NCBI GenBank assembly: GCA_946894095.1
Contig: OX335665.1
Coordinates: 630,001-694,000 of the forward strand
Reading direction: 5' to 3'
DNA: 64,000 nucleotides
From: Incurvaria masculella
Taxonomy: Eukaryota > Arthropoda > Insecta > Lepidoptera > Incurvariidae
Made by a program: the position numbers and the translations under genes
Shown here: positions 1-11,924 of the stretch, one piece after another
Numbering within the stretch: the stretch's first letter is position 1
Layout: each line of letters begins with the position of its first letter
Notes under the pieces: generated by a model
Told to the model about the DNA's origin: nothing
The model's database searches: none
Seen by the model: only the letters and a program-made list of their open reading frames with translations

Positions 1-237
1 GTAATGCAGGAAAAATAGAATGTATTTGCCATTGCAATTGTATTGCCATTTAAAAGGAGGATTTTAAAATTAAATACATTTCAATGATTGGACAATAAGT
101 AATACAGATAATCGTAAATAAATTATAAAAAACTTTTTAAGGAAAGTTTTAACATACTTGAAAACATAGAATGCAAATCCTTGATTTTAAAATACAATTT
201 GGACGTATATAAGGTCCCCAAACAAATGTGATTGTGA

Positions 238-330
238 CAATCAACCTCGAAGCAAAGACACATTAATTAAAAAAGGCTGGACTTGACTCAGGAATACCTT
301 TCGTGGTTTTGCGTCAACCAATTTCGGCAC
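238..330. repeat. family P fragment
   Basis: 'cgaagcaaagacacattaat' plus 'ttttgcgtcaaccaatttcg'. Confidence 0.4.
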
Positions 331-331
331 T

Positions 332-558
332 GGGGATTACCATGGCAAGTTAACTCGCCGGGTGAATAGATGGTAGGCATAGGCAACCTTTAGTTGCATA
401 TTGTGCCATGCTAACTGCCAAACAACGTTTTGTTAGACCAAGTGAACTGAAATTTGCCAGTTGGCATGGTACGAAATACAACGAAACGTCAGATTAAATA
501 ATTATTTTGCCTGTTTATCTGCTATTCACCTATCGAGTTATCAACCACGGTAAGCCCC
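332..558. mobile_element. short inverted-repeat element
   Basis: Ends GGGGATTACC...GGGTGAATAG and CTATTCACCT...GGTAAGCCCC are imperfect inverted repeats of about 35 bp. Only one copy is seen here. Confidence 0.5.
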
Positions 559-562
559 CTGG

Positions 563-802
563 GGGGCCATTCAGGTAAGAGTGAGTTCGAGTTCGGGAGT
601 GAGTTAACCTAAAAATAGCTGGGAAATATATTAATATTTAAATAACGGAACCGTTATTTATACTTCCAACGTATTTACGGGATAGACCAGATTGTTACCT
701 AACTGTAATGATGTTTAAGAAGTGTGGGAACATTGACTATTTAAAACAGTGAGTTGATATTTACTGACGAATTTGAACTCACTTTTGCCCTGAATGGACC
801 CC
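563..802. mobile_element. family G element
   Basis: Inverted ends 'ggggccattcaggtaagagt' and 'actcacttttgccctgaatg' bound 240 bp. Confidence 0.65.
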
Positions 803-1159
803 CTGTTCTATAGCGTCTGACACCAAATACGATTTTGGTGACATATAGAATGAAATGTGATACATAAAATGACATATAGTTGTTTCCAAAGTTACCTAAT
901 TAAGTTTTACGATTAGAAGGTTTCATTCAATTCTTTGGGAGCTATTTTCAAAGTATGTGTTATTTCCACGTCGCTTTTAGGATTTAATTTGTGTGTGTTA
1001 AATCCAGTAGCAATGAAAACCATGTAAAGACCAACGTTTCTCGACATTGGTCGACTTTGTCCAAGTCAGCGTGAATTAAAAGAGAAAACTCAATCTTCAA
1101 AATTATTGTAGTTTTCTATTGACATTCACACTTATCGAATCATGTTTTTATGAAACTGG
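803..1159. other. no gene or known repeat seen
   Basis: AT-rich, with a small inverted motif 'caccaaatacgattttggtg' at about 821-840. Confidence 0.5.
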
Positions 1160-1310
1160 GCATGTATGGCTAATACCCCGAGATATTAGCCCAACACACC
1201 ACATTCTCGAAGGTATAAGGTATTATGCCAAGACTCAGGACCTTCCCAAGGCAGAGCTACATTGAACTGAATGGAAAGCACGGACATTTATTTATTTCAG
1301 TTTTGAACAT
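1160..1310 (-). mobile_element. SINE B, truncated body
   Basis: Only the 3' part, from 'atggctaatacc' to the 'cacggac' segment. It sits head-on against the plus copy at 1336. Confidence 0.6.
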
Positions 1311-1335
1311 ATTCATTGAGCGGATTCATATCCGT

Positions 1336-1687
1336 TGAGCGGTTCGTAGACTTGTGGCGCGGGGACTGGCCTAGCGTACCAGAGGCCTGGGTTCAATACC
1401 GACATGCACCACTGTCTTTCTCTTTCCGAGTTCGATAAGTGCATTTCGTCACGAATGCGAGCTGCTCCATGGTTCGGAATCCATGTAAAACTGTAGGTCC
1501 CCTTCCCCTACTAGGTGGTAGGGTTTAAGCCCGCCCGGGTTGGTACCATCGCATTGGATGAAACGATGGTCGAAGCGGCAATGAAAAATTGTCCGTGTTT
1601 TCCTTCGGGAATGTGGTGTATTGGGCTAATATCATAACGGTAGTTGCGTGGTATTAGCCAACCATGTCAGGTCGCATAAAAAAAAAT
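1336..1687 (+). mobile_element. SINE B, tRNA-like head
   Basis: The head has 'tggcgcggggactggcctag' and a decayed box B 'gggttcaatacc'. The body ('accatcgcattggatg', 'gtcgaagcggcaatg') ends in a run of A. Confidence 0.8.
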
Positions 1688-1983
1688 TCAATGCGGTAGT
1701 ATCAAGGCGGATGGGTTCACCCCATTCGTGATGAAATGCAGTTATCAAACTCAGATAGAGAAAAAAGCGGTCAAATTTCATTTCTTATTCATAAGTAGGA
1801 TACCTACACTTGCACACAAATCTGTCGGTTATAGAAGACCGGACAAAAAATAGTGTCAGCCCTAATTTGCATGCACAGATTTGACCAATGACCTCTTTCG
1901 TCACAGCCACCCATATTAGTTTTGATATTATGAAAAAAACTTTTTGCGGATGTTAATCAGAGTCAGAATGTGATTCTACAGTC

Positions 1984-2170
1984 ATCATACACACCACATG
2001 GGAACTAGGCACCCCTGAAAAACACGGCCAATTTAAATAAATGCTTTGAGCATTTCTCATTCAATGCGATGGTGCAACCCGGGAGAGATTATCCTGCTCC
2101 TAACTAAGGAAAATTACCGTTTCACTACCACCAGCGTCAACGGTCACCCATCCAGATATCGACCGCTTCC
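1984..2170 (-). mobile_element. SINE B body with 5S-type head, truncated
   Basis: The body runs into 'ggtcacccatccaga', the reverse of the 5S box C region, and stops within the head. Confidence 0.5.
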
Positions 2171-2232
2171 CGGCCGGCTTATGATGATTATCGACAACAA
2201 GGTAATATATTCACAACTTTGTTTATACTATT

Positions 2233-2401
2233 AGCCTGATTTTTACCAAGTGCTGATTTATTTTAATCGACACTTAAAGGGCCTTTATGACTAAAGTGCT
2301 GATTATCTTGTACTAGTATTGGTTGCAAGCTGGTAACAAATGCTCTTAATATGTGGTGTTTAAGCTAATCAGCAGTAGGTGAAAAAGGCCCTTAGACAGC
2401 T
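2233..2401. mobile_element. family H element
   Basis: 'cacttaaagggcctttatga' and 'gtgaaaaaggcccttag' form inverted ends around 'aagtgctgattatc'. Confidence 0.55.
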
Positions 2402-2753
2402 TAAAAATAATTATTACCTTTGGAGGGTTCCTTTCTAGCTTCTGTTTATCACAATGTCCTCAAAATGTACACATAGATTTTTTAACACTTTTGTCTAAGC
2501 ACCACAAAAATACACACCCACAGTCTCACGTGGCACACACACAGGAAGTGTGTGGAAGTATATGTGTGTTAGTGCGACTGAGTTCTTTGATTGTCCTATG
2601 TCGACTGAACTCGCTCCATGTACAAACACAAGTTTTTATATGGAGAATGTGATTCACTTTCCCGGGTGTAGCTGCGGCGCGGTGGTCAGACTTCTGATGC
2701 GCCGAGTAAGCCCTCTCAAACATTACCTCGACAGTAGCATGTGCAAAATTACA
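2402..2753. other. no gene seen
   Basis: Lies between two family H elements and includes a CA/TG-rich patch at about 2510-2575. Confidence 0.5.
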
Positions 2754-2876
2754 TATCGACACTTAAAGGGCCTTTATTTCTAAAGTGCTGATTATCTGGT
2801 ATCGACGGCGAGATGGTAAGAAAGCTTTAATGTGAGGATTAAGCTAATCAGTACTAGGTGGTAGAGACTCTAAGAC
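2754..2876. mobile_element. family H element
   Basis: Starts 'cgacacttaaagggccttta' and has the 'gctaatcagtactaggtg' right half. Confidence 0.5.
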
Positions 2877-2973
2877 ATTTATTTTAAGATTTGACTCGTG
2901 TGTTGTTCTTAATATGTTTTTATCTAACTGGATAAAGAGGTATAATACCACAACTCACTGTTATTTTTTATGC

Positions 2974-3342
2974 AACCTGACATGGATGGCAATTACTACA
3001 AAACTACAGTTATACAACAATACACCACATTCCCGAAGGAATTAGGTGCCCTGCCAGGACCTTCACTTTCTGATAACGACTGCTTTTAACTGGATGGAAA
3101 ACACCGATTTTTGTTTTGCCGCTTCGACCATATTTTCATCAAAATCGATCGTACTACGTAGTAGGGGCATGAGCCCTACAGTTTAACATAGATTCCGAAC
3201 CATGAAACAGCTCGCATTCGTGACAAAATGCACTTATCGAACTTAGAAAGAGGAAAAAAGGGTGAATGAACTAGGCGGGGATCGAACATATGACCTCTGG
3301 CATGGAAAGTAAGTACCCGCGCCCCAAAGCTACGAGGTGTTC
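2974..3342 (-). mobile_element. SINE B, diverged full-length copy
   Basis: It spans from 'catggatggc' to the head at the right edge ('cccgcgccccaaagctacga'). Confidence 0.65.
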
Positions 3343-6117
3343 AAGAGGCAGCTTGATTTTGGACAGATGCTGCAACATTTTCGTTAAATGTAAGTGATAT
3401 CCGACAACCGCAAGTGTGAGTCCTGCTTCAGAAAAAAAGAAAATGGCACCTTTGGCATTAAAGCAAGACGATGTACATAGATGTGCTGCGCTGATGAGTC
3501 AACGTTTTGAATATTCATACATATATACTAAGGACAGAGATAATGATGATGAGATGAGAGATGAGCGCCATACGCTCGATCGCAGCAGCTCTTGAACCAA
3601 CTATTATGGAATATGTTCGGTAAAGTCACTGCCCCAACATTATTAGAACGTTGGGTTAGGGATTTCAAGGCGATAATATAGCGATGCGATGATTGGTTAC
3701 CTGGATTATTGCCTCAACTTCGCTAAATGTATTTGTTATTAGTATTACTTATTAATTTTCTTTTTTCAAAAATATTTTGCCTGTATTTTTTGAATCCCAC
3801 AGTGTTAATTATTTTATAGTAAGTAACATAATACACGACATTAAATTAAAATCCAGTCCGTATTTTCTAATTTATCATGCGAATCGATAGCCACAAAAAA
3901 CAAATCTAAAGAGGCTATACATTAATAAAAAAACTATAAATTATCCGCCCCTTTTTCGCGTGGAGAAATATTGAATGGAGGAAAATAAATTAACAAGCTA
4001 ATGTATGAGAGCGGAGACATGTCCACGTTATGCTAGCCCGTCTCCCACAGCATTGCAGTCTCGGGTCACAGCGGCAGAGGCAGCTATGCAACAACGACCG
4101 AGGAATTGGCAGCCACTGGAGTGTGCCTCGATGTATTTGGAACCACTTTTTAGAATCGATCTTCGAGTAAAAGTAAGGAAAGAATACTAGAGTATTCCTA
4201 GTTAAAAATAATATACACAAGCCAAGATTTGACTCTTTCCAGTTTTTTCTCTAATTTACCAATTCATGATTACTATCCTATAATATAATATATAGGATAA
4301 TAAAATTATCCTATCTTAAAATTATGCAATAAGTTATGCTTTGTTGCCCTACGTCAATATCAATATCGTCCGTTTGCTTATATCAAGTGGCATGAATGTT
4401 ACAATCAATGATCTAAAACAACATTAATATTAAAGCCACTCTAATATCGTTTTTAGAAAAAAAAACGATTTGTACATGTTAGGTAAGGTTAGGTTAGGTT
4501 ATATCCGCATTATAAGATGGTTTATGTGTTAAGAAGGTCATCACTTAAGTAGTGTCCGATAATGCCCATGTGCTTTTGAACCTTAACGCAGCTGGAAAAC
4601 TAAGCATTCAACTAAGCAGATAAACATAGAGAGAGAACATCGAGAAATTCCAGATTGAACAGTCTCCAAATTCTGGGACTATTTATTGCTTGTTATCTTT
4701 GTCATATTTTATCATTAGCCAGTTTTTCATATTTTATCACAGCGAAAAAAATTTTTTTGTTTTGTTTGGAGCTTAAGCCACCACGTATGCAGTGGTTCAG
4801 CAAAGGGTCTCCTAACTTTCAACGATAATTCTGTATTCCAACATGAATTAATTTTCTTAGACTTTTATCGAAATTAAAAAAAAGATGTATATCCAAGCAA
4901 CTTTTGAACGTAACCTACAAATCGTTACTGCATATTGTATTCATAAGGCCCTCCAAAATTACTCTCTGAAGTGACGAAAATCTTTGTATAATCACCAGTG
5001 TTGAGTATTAGCCGTGCGATGGCACAATGCGTTATCCAATGTCTCTCACGTGGCTCTTGGAGATTGCTCCAAATTCGGCCTCCATCGCAGTACCAAGTGC
5101 ATCAATACGATTGTGAAAATATTTATCTCAATGTTCCTCGGTCACAAACATTACAATTAATTTGGGTACCATAAAAGTTCGGAGACGACTTTTGTATGTT
5201 TCCACGAAGAGGCAATAAGCGAATTCCTCCGAGAAATAATGCAATTTTTACATAATTTGCTCACATTTTAATAATATGCTCAGTGAACCGTGTGTAAGGC
5301 AGCTCAACAAATGCATTGAAATAACGCAATGTACATAATTTTAGTGGCCACTTTAGTGATTCTGGATGAAGAAATATGAACTGGAGGCCAATTCTGGGAA
5401 TTCCGAATTGATGAATCATGCATGTTTTCAGGAGAGGAATTAAATTTTAAATTATATTAGTGTGCTAGTAATCGAACGCAGCATCACACGAATTGAGAAC
5501 GAAACGAAACATTTCCATTCTTTCAGAATTCATATTGAATATTTATTTCCTTATATAAGCGATCTTAAAATGTACCGGAATAGGTCGGAAGTTATTTAAT
5601 GATTCAGTGAGAATTCAGGATTGTGTATTCCATATGTAAACAAATTAGCGCAGGAATTGTCCTTCTGGCCATTGAAGAAATAATGTTACTCGTTTACTTA
5701 TTAACAATTCACCTCTACCGTAGATTCCTCTACACATGAGTCACCAAATAATGAAATATGAGGCAATACAAACAGGAAAATACACTGTAATTTTGATGGA
5801 TGGATGGCTAATACCATATCATTGCTTATTACAGTCGGTTCGGCGCTGAATCGCGTCCAAAGGAGCCAAGAAGGAAAGTATCTATACCGTCCCACAGATG
5901 CGATATTTGAGCTATTCTTAGAGACCAGAGGTTCCCAAACTTATTTTGAGTGTCCTTTATTTTCCAGCGCTCCCCAAATTGTTTACCATTACCAAATCGT
6001 AAAACTCACAAACGCAATCGTTGCTTTTTAATCTTTTTATTTTATCAATCTATTTTACTTTTGAATAAATAATCATATTCATCTTTACCACAATTAAAGA
6101 AATTACATTAATAGCGG
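3343..6117. other. anonymous AT-rich sequence
   Basis: No coding frame with convincing composition. Short frames at about 4005-4220 on both strands are unsupported. A short telomere-like motif (gttaggttaggtta) lies at about 4486-4500. Confidence 0.5.
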
Positions 6118-6354
6118 CTTGCTATAGTTTACTATAATATGATAAAACAGAAATAGGGATATAAAATACATAGAATAAATAAAATAAATAACTCCTCCAT
6201 TGGGACTGTTGGCATTGTCCCAATGACCGAAGCAGCGTTCCCCCGCTGAATGGCAAGCTTATGTGTTGGGTAAGGAACGCTCTGGCAGGACGGTCTCCAG
6301 ACTCCTCAATGAGCAGTTTGCCCAACTGCTGTACCAGTTCTTTGGCGTCCGGGC
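6118..6354 (-). pseudogene. second, decayed fragment of the same retroelement C-terminus
   Basis: Minus-strand translation gives 'SPDAKELVQQLGKLLIEESG' and then 'DRPARAFLTQ', collinear with 'SPDAKAF...GKLLVEKSGDCRAKAF' in the 13-kb copy, then it diverges into AT-rich tail sequence. Confidence 0.5.
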
Positions 6355-6500
6355 TCCATGCTTACTATTATACTTGTTTCTGAGTTCTAATGAGCGCAAT
6401 TAAACGAAACTTAATCGATAATATTTAGGAAAATAGTAAGTTTCATTTTAGATTAAAGTAAGTTCCTTAAAATATTAGAAAGACATAAATGAAGAAGAGT

Positions 6501-6889
6501 GAGCGGCTCGTAGCCTAGTGGCACGGGGACTAGACTAGCATAGCAAAGGTCTGGGTTCAAATCCTCGCCCCATTCATGCACCACTTTCTTTCTCATTTTT
6601 AGTTACGAATGCGAGCTGCTCCATGGTTCGAAATCCATGTAAATCTATAGGTCCCTTTCCCCTACTAGGTGGTAGGGTTTTAGCCCGCCAAGGTTGGCAT
6701 TGGATGAAAAGATGGTCGAAGCGGCAATGAAAAATTGCCCGTGTGTTCCATCCAATTCAATGTAGCCGTTCTCATAAAGGGAAGGTCCTGGCAAGGCAAC
6801 TAATTCCTTCGGGAATGTGGTGTGTTGGGCTAATATCACAATGTTAGTTGTGTGGTATAAGCCCTCCATGTCAAGTTGCATAAAAAAAT
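6501..6889 (+). mobile_element. SINE B, tRNA-like head, full length
   Basis: The head begins gcggctcgtagcctagtgg. A perfect box B GGTTCAAATCC lies at 6554-6564, and a poly(A) run at 6880-6889. Confidence 0.8.
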
Positions 6890-6949
6890 AATCAGCCATC
6901 GCCACCCCTAAACCGCTTCAACGCCTCCCAATTTCCTCTGAGCCTTTAA

Positions 6950-6986
6950 CTGCCCCCTGTCGACCTCTAGCGACCACAAGGGGGCG
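6950..6986. promoter_or_regulatory. pair of opposed CTCF-like motifs
   Basis: CCACAAGGGGGCG on the plus strand (6974-6986) and CGACAGGGGGCAG on the minus strand (6962-6950), 11 bp apart. Both resemble the CTCF core, but the pair also forms an inverted repeat and may be coincidental. Confidence 0.3.
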
Positions 6987-7420
6987 TTATCATCAACTTT
7001 GAGAAATACGGTAATAGACCTATGTATAAGCACGTCTCGTTTGGAATACTTTAAAAACCTTTTAATAAACCGAACTCTACAAATGTAGAGTTTAAGTGCA
7101 CGTTCACACGCTAATTGTCCAAAATTGGTCCGGCCCTGGCATTTGAAGGAGGATGGACCGACACAATGTTACACAATTCGACCATTTCGCCGAACAACAA
7201 CACGATGTGTGATTTATTGGTGTAGACCCGGATTGTTGCTTCGACTAGGAATATGCTAGAACTGGCATGATGCAGTGCATCGTGAATGTTATTAATAAAA
7301 AAATATGTGGAAGTTCTTTGTTATGCAAATATAATATGATACACGTTAACACATTTATTTGAAATAAATCTGGATCTATATACCAATCCAAAAATGTTTG
7401 TGGCAACAGTATATAGCCAA

Positions 7421-7790
7421 GGAGGTCGCGACATAAATGGTATCGATAACGTAAATGACTGGACTGGCTTCACGGGATGTAGACCAACCCTCTGAAGCTA
7501 AATGTATCGGTCTGCCTGCGTAAAGTGGTTACATTACCTAAGTTTGAAGTCTAAACATTTTGTTATCGTGACAAAAAATACATGATGAGGCAAATGGCTG
7601 CAAATAATGAAGCATGAAAGTATTAGTATTTACTTGCTTAATAATAGCAAAACTTAACAAGTCTTTGTTATAGGCGATTTACGAGTAGGTTACAGATATA
7701 ACTTTAGGTATATTTTAAAGATTGGTCTCTAACCTGTGAACCCAGATTCAGTCATTTACCTTATCGTACCTAAAAGTGTCGTGACCTCCC
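7421..7790. mobile_element. family F element with long inverted ends
   Basis: GGAGGTCGCGACA and TGTCGTGACCTCC bound about 370 bp. The inverted similarity extends more than 100 bp inward ('gaccaaccctctgaagc'). Confidence 0.65.
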
Positions 7791-8518
7791 GGAATAAAAT
7801 TACTGAATATTCAGTCCTTGCAGCTCATGTCCGCAGAAATTTTAACATACGTGATATATGACGGCATTAACGACCCTAATCAAAGGTGTTTTTTTTATTA
7901 CATCTAAGCCTGACAAGTATATTTTTTCATTTGCTTACTAATAAGACATGAAAATAGGTTAAAACGCGTAAATGTATTAGTAGCCAAGTTGTATACTGCG
8001 TAGTATTTCCGTTTAAGATTGAGCAAAAACGCTTTCGTATGTCCGGCTGTTCTTCTCTACAGCTCGCATTCCTCAACCGATATATTTACACAGAAAGCTT
8101 TAGTCGAGCCAGTTTTAAGTTTTTTTTTTTAATGTTTAGATATGTCAAATGTTCAAAAAGACAGACTCGCGAATTCTACAGCTCAGAGAGCCACTAATAT
8201 CTCGATATATGAAATAATGTATACAAGTTTTAACCGTATTTTTGCGTTCGCCAGTTCGAGTAGAATGGATAGTCTATGGTTTGTTAGAACGGAAACAGAA
8301 TAGTATTCTTGCAAGAGATAATGATAACAAATGTGTAGTAGTGAACTTTGTGTTATTCTTAAGCCTCTTGTTAAAAAATCTGGTTTGTAATTCGTATCGA
8401 AGGTGCTGTGATATTTCAGTATTTTTTTAAATTAATAAATTTATTTATTTATATATACTGGCAGCTTAAAGCGGATGCGTGCACATTATTGATTTAGTGC
8501 ACTATATGTTAATTAGAT
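7791..8518. other. anonymous sequence
   Basis: AT-rich with T runs, no gene or named repeat. Confidence 0.5.
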
Positions 8519-8897
8519 TTAGACTCGTATCCTAGTGGTGCGGGGTCTAGGCTAGACCAGACGGCTGGGTTCAAATCCCCGCCCCGACATGCACCACTTT
8601 CTTTCTCTTTCTGAGTTCGATAAGTGCATTCGTCACGAATGCGAGCTGCTCCATGGTTCGGAATCCATGTAAGTAGGGTTCGAGCCCGCCCGGGTTGGTA
8701 CCATCGCATTAGATGAAAAGATAGTCGAAGCGGCAATGAAAAATCGGACAATTTTTCCATCCAGTTCAATAAAGCCGTGCTCATAAGGGAAGGTTCTGTC
8801 ATGGCACCGAAATCCTTCGGGAATGTGGTGTATTGGGCTTATATCATAACGGTAGTTGTGTGGTATTAGCCATCCATGTCAGGTTGCATAAAAAAAA
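8519..8897 (+). mobile_element. SINE B, tRNA-like head
   Basis: Box B GGTTCAAATCC is intact near 8568-8578. The body has a short deletion around the 'gtaggtcccc' segment. Confidence 0.8.
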
Positions 8898-9035
8898 TGT
8901 ATATTTCTAATCCATTTGCACTGAGGTTTGTGGTTTGTTTCTTGTGTTTGCATGTATTAATTACTGTGAACGGAAAACCAGAAGTTTCTTTGTGGATTCT
9001 TTTATCCGCGAATCTATCCGTTTTTGACATATCCT

Positions 9036-9160
9036 AGCTTGATTTTTACCAAGTTCTGATTTACTTTAATTGACACTCAAATGGCCTATACTACTAAAGT
9101 GCTGATTATTTCGTACTGGTATTCATTGCAAGCTACTAAGAAGGTGACCCTAATCAGCAG
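9036..9160. mobile_element. family H element, decayed
   Basis: Shares 'ctaaagtgctgattatt' and 'ctaatcagcagtaggtg'. Confidence 0.45.
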
Positions 9161-9239
9161 TAGGTGATGTTCTAACGAAAGTATAAATTAATGAAATGAA
9201 GAAACAGGATGGCTTTTCCATCTTCTACCCCTTTTGAAA

Positions 9240-9645
9240 CCATTTATTTATTTATAAATGTTTATTGCACTCAAAACAAAATGGCCAAAAGGCACAACAT
9301 AATGCCGGAGGCATTCTCTACCAGTCGACCTTTGGGTATCGTGAGCAGTAGTGTGAGTTGCGGTTAGAAAAGATAAATATGTTATACATTCAATCAAAAA
9401 TAATTACTAAAATTAATACACATTATGCTTAGATATTAATAAATACGTGCAGATAAATAAATAACTACTATTCATATAATATTACTTACAAAATAAAGAA
9501 ATAACATACTCATAACAACAATTATTATTAGAAAAAAAAAGAAAATATGTATGAATGCCAGCAAAAATTCCTGATTCCACTGCCTCGCAGCGTGCACTGT
9601 GAAGGAGTCGGAATATGTAGATATGTGGGAGGGAATACTTAGATA
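9240..9645 (-). pseudogene. 3' end of a LINE
   Basis: Minus-strand translation of 9545-9630 reads 'YSDSFTVHAARQWNQEFLLA', a LINE C-terminal motif. The rest is its 3' UTR, which ends at 'gagtgcaataaacatttata'. Confidence 0.55.
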
Positions 9646-9654
9646 GTACGGATT

Positions 9655-9767
9655 CGATTGAGCAGCAGGTCTATTCCTGGCATTCCGTAATCAGGAATCA
9701 TTAGTCTAGAAAACACCTTTTATAGCGATTTTCAAAGCGAGTTTTTCTACGGAAAACCTTGATTGAT
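9655..9767 (-). repeat. family I repeat, left arm
   Basis: 'cctggcattccgtaatcagg' to 'ttttctacgg'. Pairs with 10134-10233 across a family C element. Confidence 0.55.
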
Positions 9768-9768
9768 T

Positions 9769-10112
9769 AAAAAACCGGCCAAGTGCGAGTCGGACTCGCA
9801 CACGAAGGGTTCCGTACCATCGTCCAAGATTTAACACAAAAAAACGAGTTTTTTGTATGGGCCCCCCCTTTAATTTTTAATATTTTTTTATGTTGTTATA
9901 GCGGGAAAATAAATACACACTCTGTAAAAATTTCAGCTGCCTACCTATTACGGTTTACGAGATACAACCCTGTGACAGACGGACGGACGGACGGACGGAC
10001 GGACGGACGGACGGACGGACGGACGGACGGACGGACGGACGGACGGGCGGAAGGACAGCGGAGGCTTATTAATAGGGTTTCGTTTTCACCCTTTGGGTAC
10101 GGAACCCTAAAA
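9769..10112 (+). mobile_element. family C element with GGAC microsatellite
   Basis: Runs from 'aaaaaccggccaagtgcgag' through the GGAC array to 'gggtacggaaccctaaaaa'. The array makes long frames on both strands that are not genes. It is flanked by inverted I repeats. Confidence 0.75.
9977..10050. repeat. GGAC tetranucleotide array
   Basis: About 17 near-perfect GGAC units inside the family C element. Other copies of the element have 3-9 units, so this one has expanded. Confidence 0.9.
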
Positions 10113-10133
10113 ACTATGCTCCGGAATATTTTC

Positions 10134-10233
10134 GTCAACAAAATCTCTTTAAAAACCGATACAAAAGCGGTTTTCTAGACTCAGGATTCCTGGATTCCTG
10201 ATTACTGAATGTCAGGAATAGACCTGCTGGAAG
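10134..10233 (+). repeat. family I repeat, right arm
   Basis: 'aaaagcggttttctagactc' to 'gaatagacctgctgg'. Confidence 0.55.
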
Positions 10234-10739
10234 ACCATGTGTGCAGAGGTATGAGGGGCCATTGGAATCATTCAGGATGCTGTAAAATAAGTGAGAGGAC
10301 ATGCGGGTTCCTGCGATGACGGATATGGAACCATTGAAGACGTGTACGATATAACGAAATGTGATCAAATTTGCGTAGCCCAAATATATACCGGATACAT
10401 AGGTTGAGAAGATTTAATCATCGTAATTCATGTTATTTTCAGGAATTACCTAGTTGTAGTGTATTGTAGTATAAATTTGTTCATTTACTAACTTACATAT
10501 GATTTGATATTACCTTGTATCAAAAATGACAATGACTTTTTACACCTGAATAACCTCAATCATAATTATAATTCCCAATAAAATAATAAATATCATAATT
10601 CCTATTCATTTAGAAAAAGATGTCATTATCGTAGTCAAGAGTTTGCTATTCACCAATGCATATAATGTTCTTTGTGAGCAGTAGTAATCAATCAAACATT
10701 ATAAACTACTTTGTAAGTACGAGTATAAATGGAAAAAAA
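10234..10739. other. anonymous sequence
   Basis: AT-rich, nothing recognised. Confidence 0.5.
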
Positions 10740-10865
10740 ATTCACTGACCAACCTGGCGAAGTTTCTTGTCGGCTCTTCTTCGCTTCTCAGGAAAAAATA
10801 TGACGAATCCGAGTGTGTAATATACATCTAATGGAATAAATAAACAAACTGAATCTGAAACATCG
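10740..10865 (+). repeat. LINE 3' UTR-like repeat
   Basis: Shares 'gaagtttcttgtcggctctt' and 'tatgacgaatccgagtgt' with 12295-12415. Both run into AATAAA-rich ends. Confidence 0.4.
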
Positions 10866-10873
10866 CTACTCCT

Positions 10874-11425
10874 TTAAGGTGGCCCAACCCGGCGGGACTA
10901 ACTTATTCACGGGCACGGAACAAAACCGTGCTATTGCGCTCTGAGACCTTCTCTGTTTCAAAGAAAAAGACACGCTCCGTTATGAGGAGGATGTAACATG
11001 TCCACAAAGCAGACAATGTGCATAGTGTATGATTTGGTAAGATTTACGAATATTTTAATTACCAAACGACTTATAGCTAAAAGTGAACCACGACTGATGT
11101 AGTAAATAATCTAACAAAAACCAAATTGATTATAAATTTTGATGAAACAAGCTATATGTCTGATGACTAATCTTTTTCAGATTTTCCTACTTTATTGTTG
11201 AGTAATCCACCTCCAAAGTTATTGTATAAAACGCGCGAAAAATTAGAACTTTCGGACCTTATAACTTAGAAATCAAACACAATTTTACAATGCCAACGGT
11301 CATCAGACATCTAGTTTCATCAAATAAAGCAGTTTTGAGCAAAATTTGGGATCTTTGACAAGAAATATGGGCATGATCTTCTTTCCACGTTTGTATGGGG
11401 AGTCGAGCGGGTTGGGCCACCTTAA
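10874..11425 (+). mobile_element. TTAA-bounded inverted-repeat element (family A), complete
   Basis: TTAA at both ends and inverted termini GGTGGCCCAACCCG / CGGGTTGGGCCACC. The 552 bp have no transposase frame. TTAA duplication is typical of piggyBac-class insertion, so it may be a piggyBac-mobilised MITE (inference). Confidence 0.7.
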
Positions 11426-11924
11426 GGACACAGTTTGAACATACTATCGTCAGATTCAAGCACGCTACGAAAAAATGCAATTATATTATATGAAAATACA
11501 TTATGAGAACTGGCCCATTGTTTAAAATATTTCTAGCTTAATGAAGGTATAAATATTTTCTCATAGGAACAGCTCTAACACCACGCGTAAATGTGTTATG
11601 ATTTGAAATGTACTCCGTTTGAATGCAGACTGACTTTGAACTGGTTTTATCTCATCTTTGTTATACAGAGTGTGTACATTTTTTCCACTTCTATTTTGTT
11701 AGTACCGACTAATTTTTGCCTGCATGACTTGACGAATTGTTGTGACATTCATGAGGAATATTTTGAAATCTGATGTCTTGATATCTATAGGGCTTAGACA
11801 CAGTTAATTAATTTGAAATAATTGATTTGTCGAATTTGAAGGCGTTTTTTAATTAAAAAATATTATTTAAACATAAAGTTACATCAATAGTAATAAAACT
11901 AAACGTGGACATGTAAAACAATTT
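11426..11924. other. anonymous sequence
   Basis: The open frame at 11591-11773 has no supporting feature. Confidence 0.5.

Noticed and set aside
4005..4220. Possible small exon with Ala-rich 'RVTAAEAAMQQ'
   Set aside because: Frames exist on both strands. No neighbouring exons or reliable splice sites are found.
9783..10178. 131-codon plus-strand frame rich in TDGR repeats
   Set aside because: It is the translation of the GGAC microsatellite and its family C element. Similar frames appear in every C copy on either strand.
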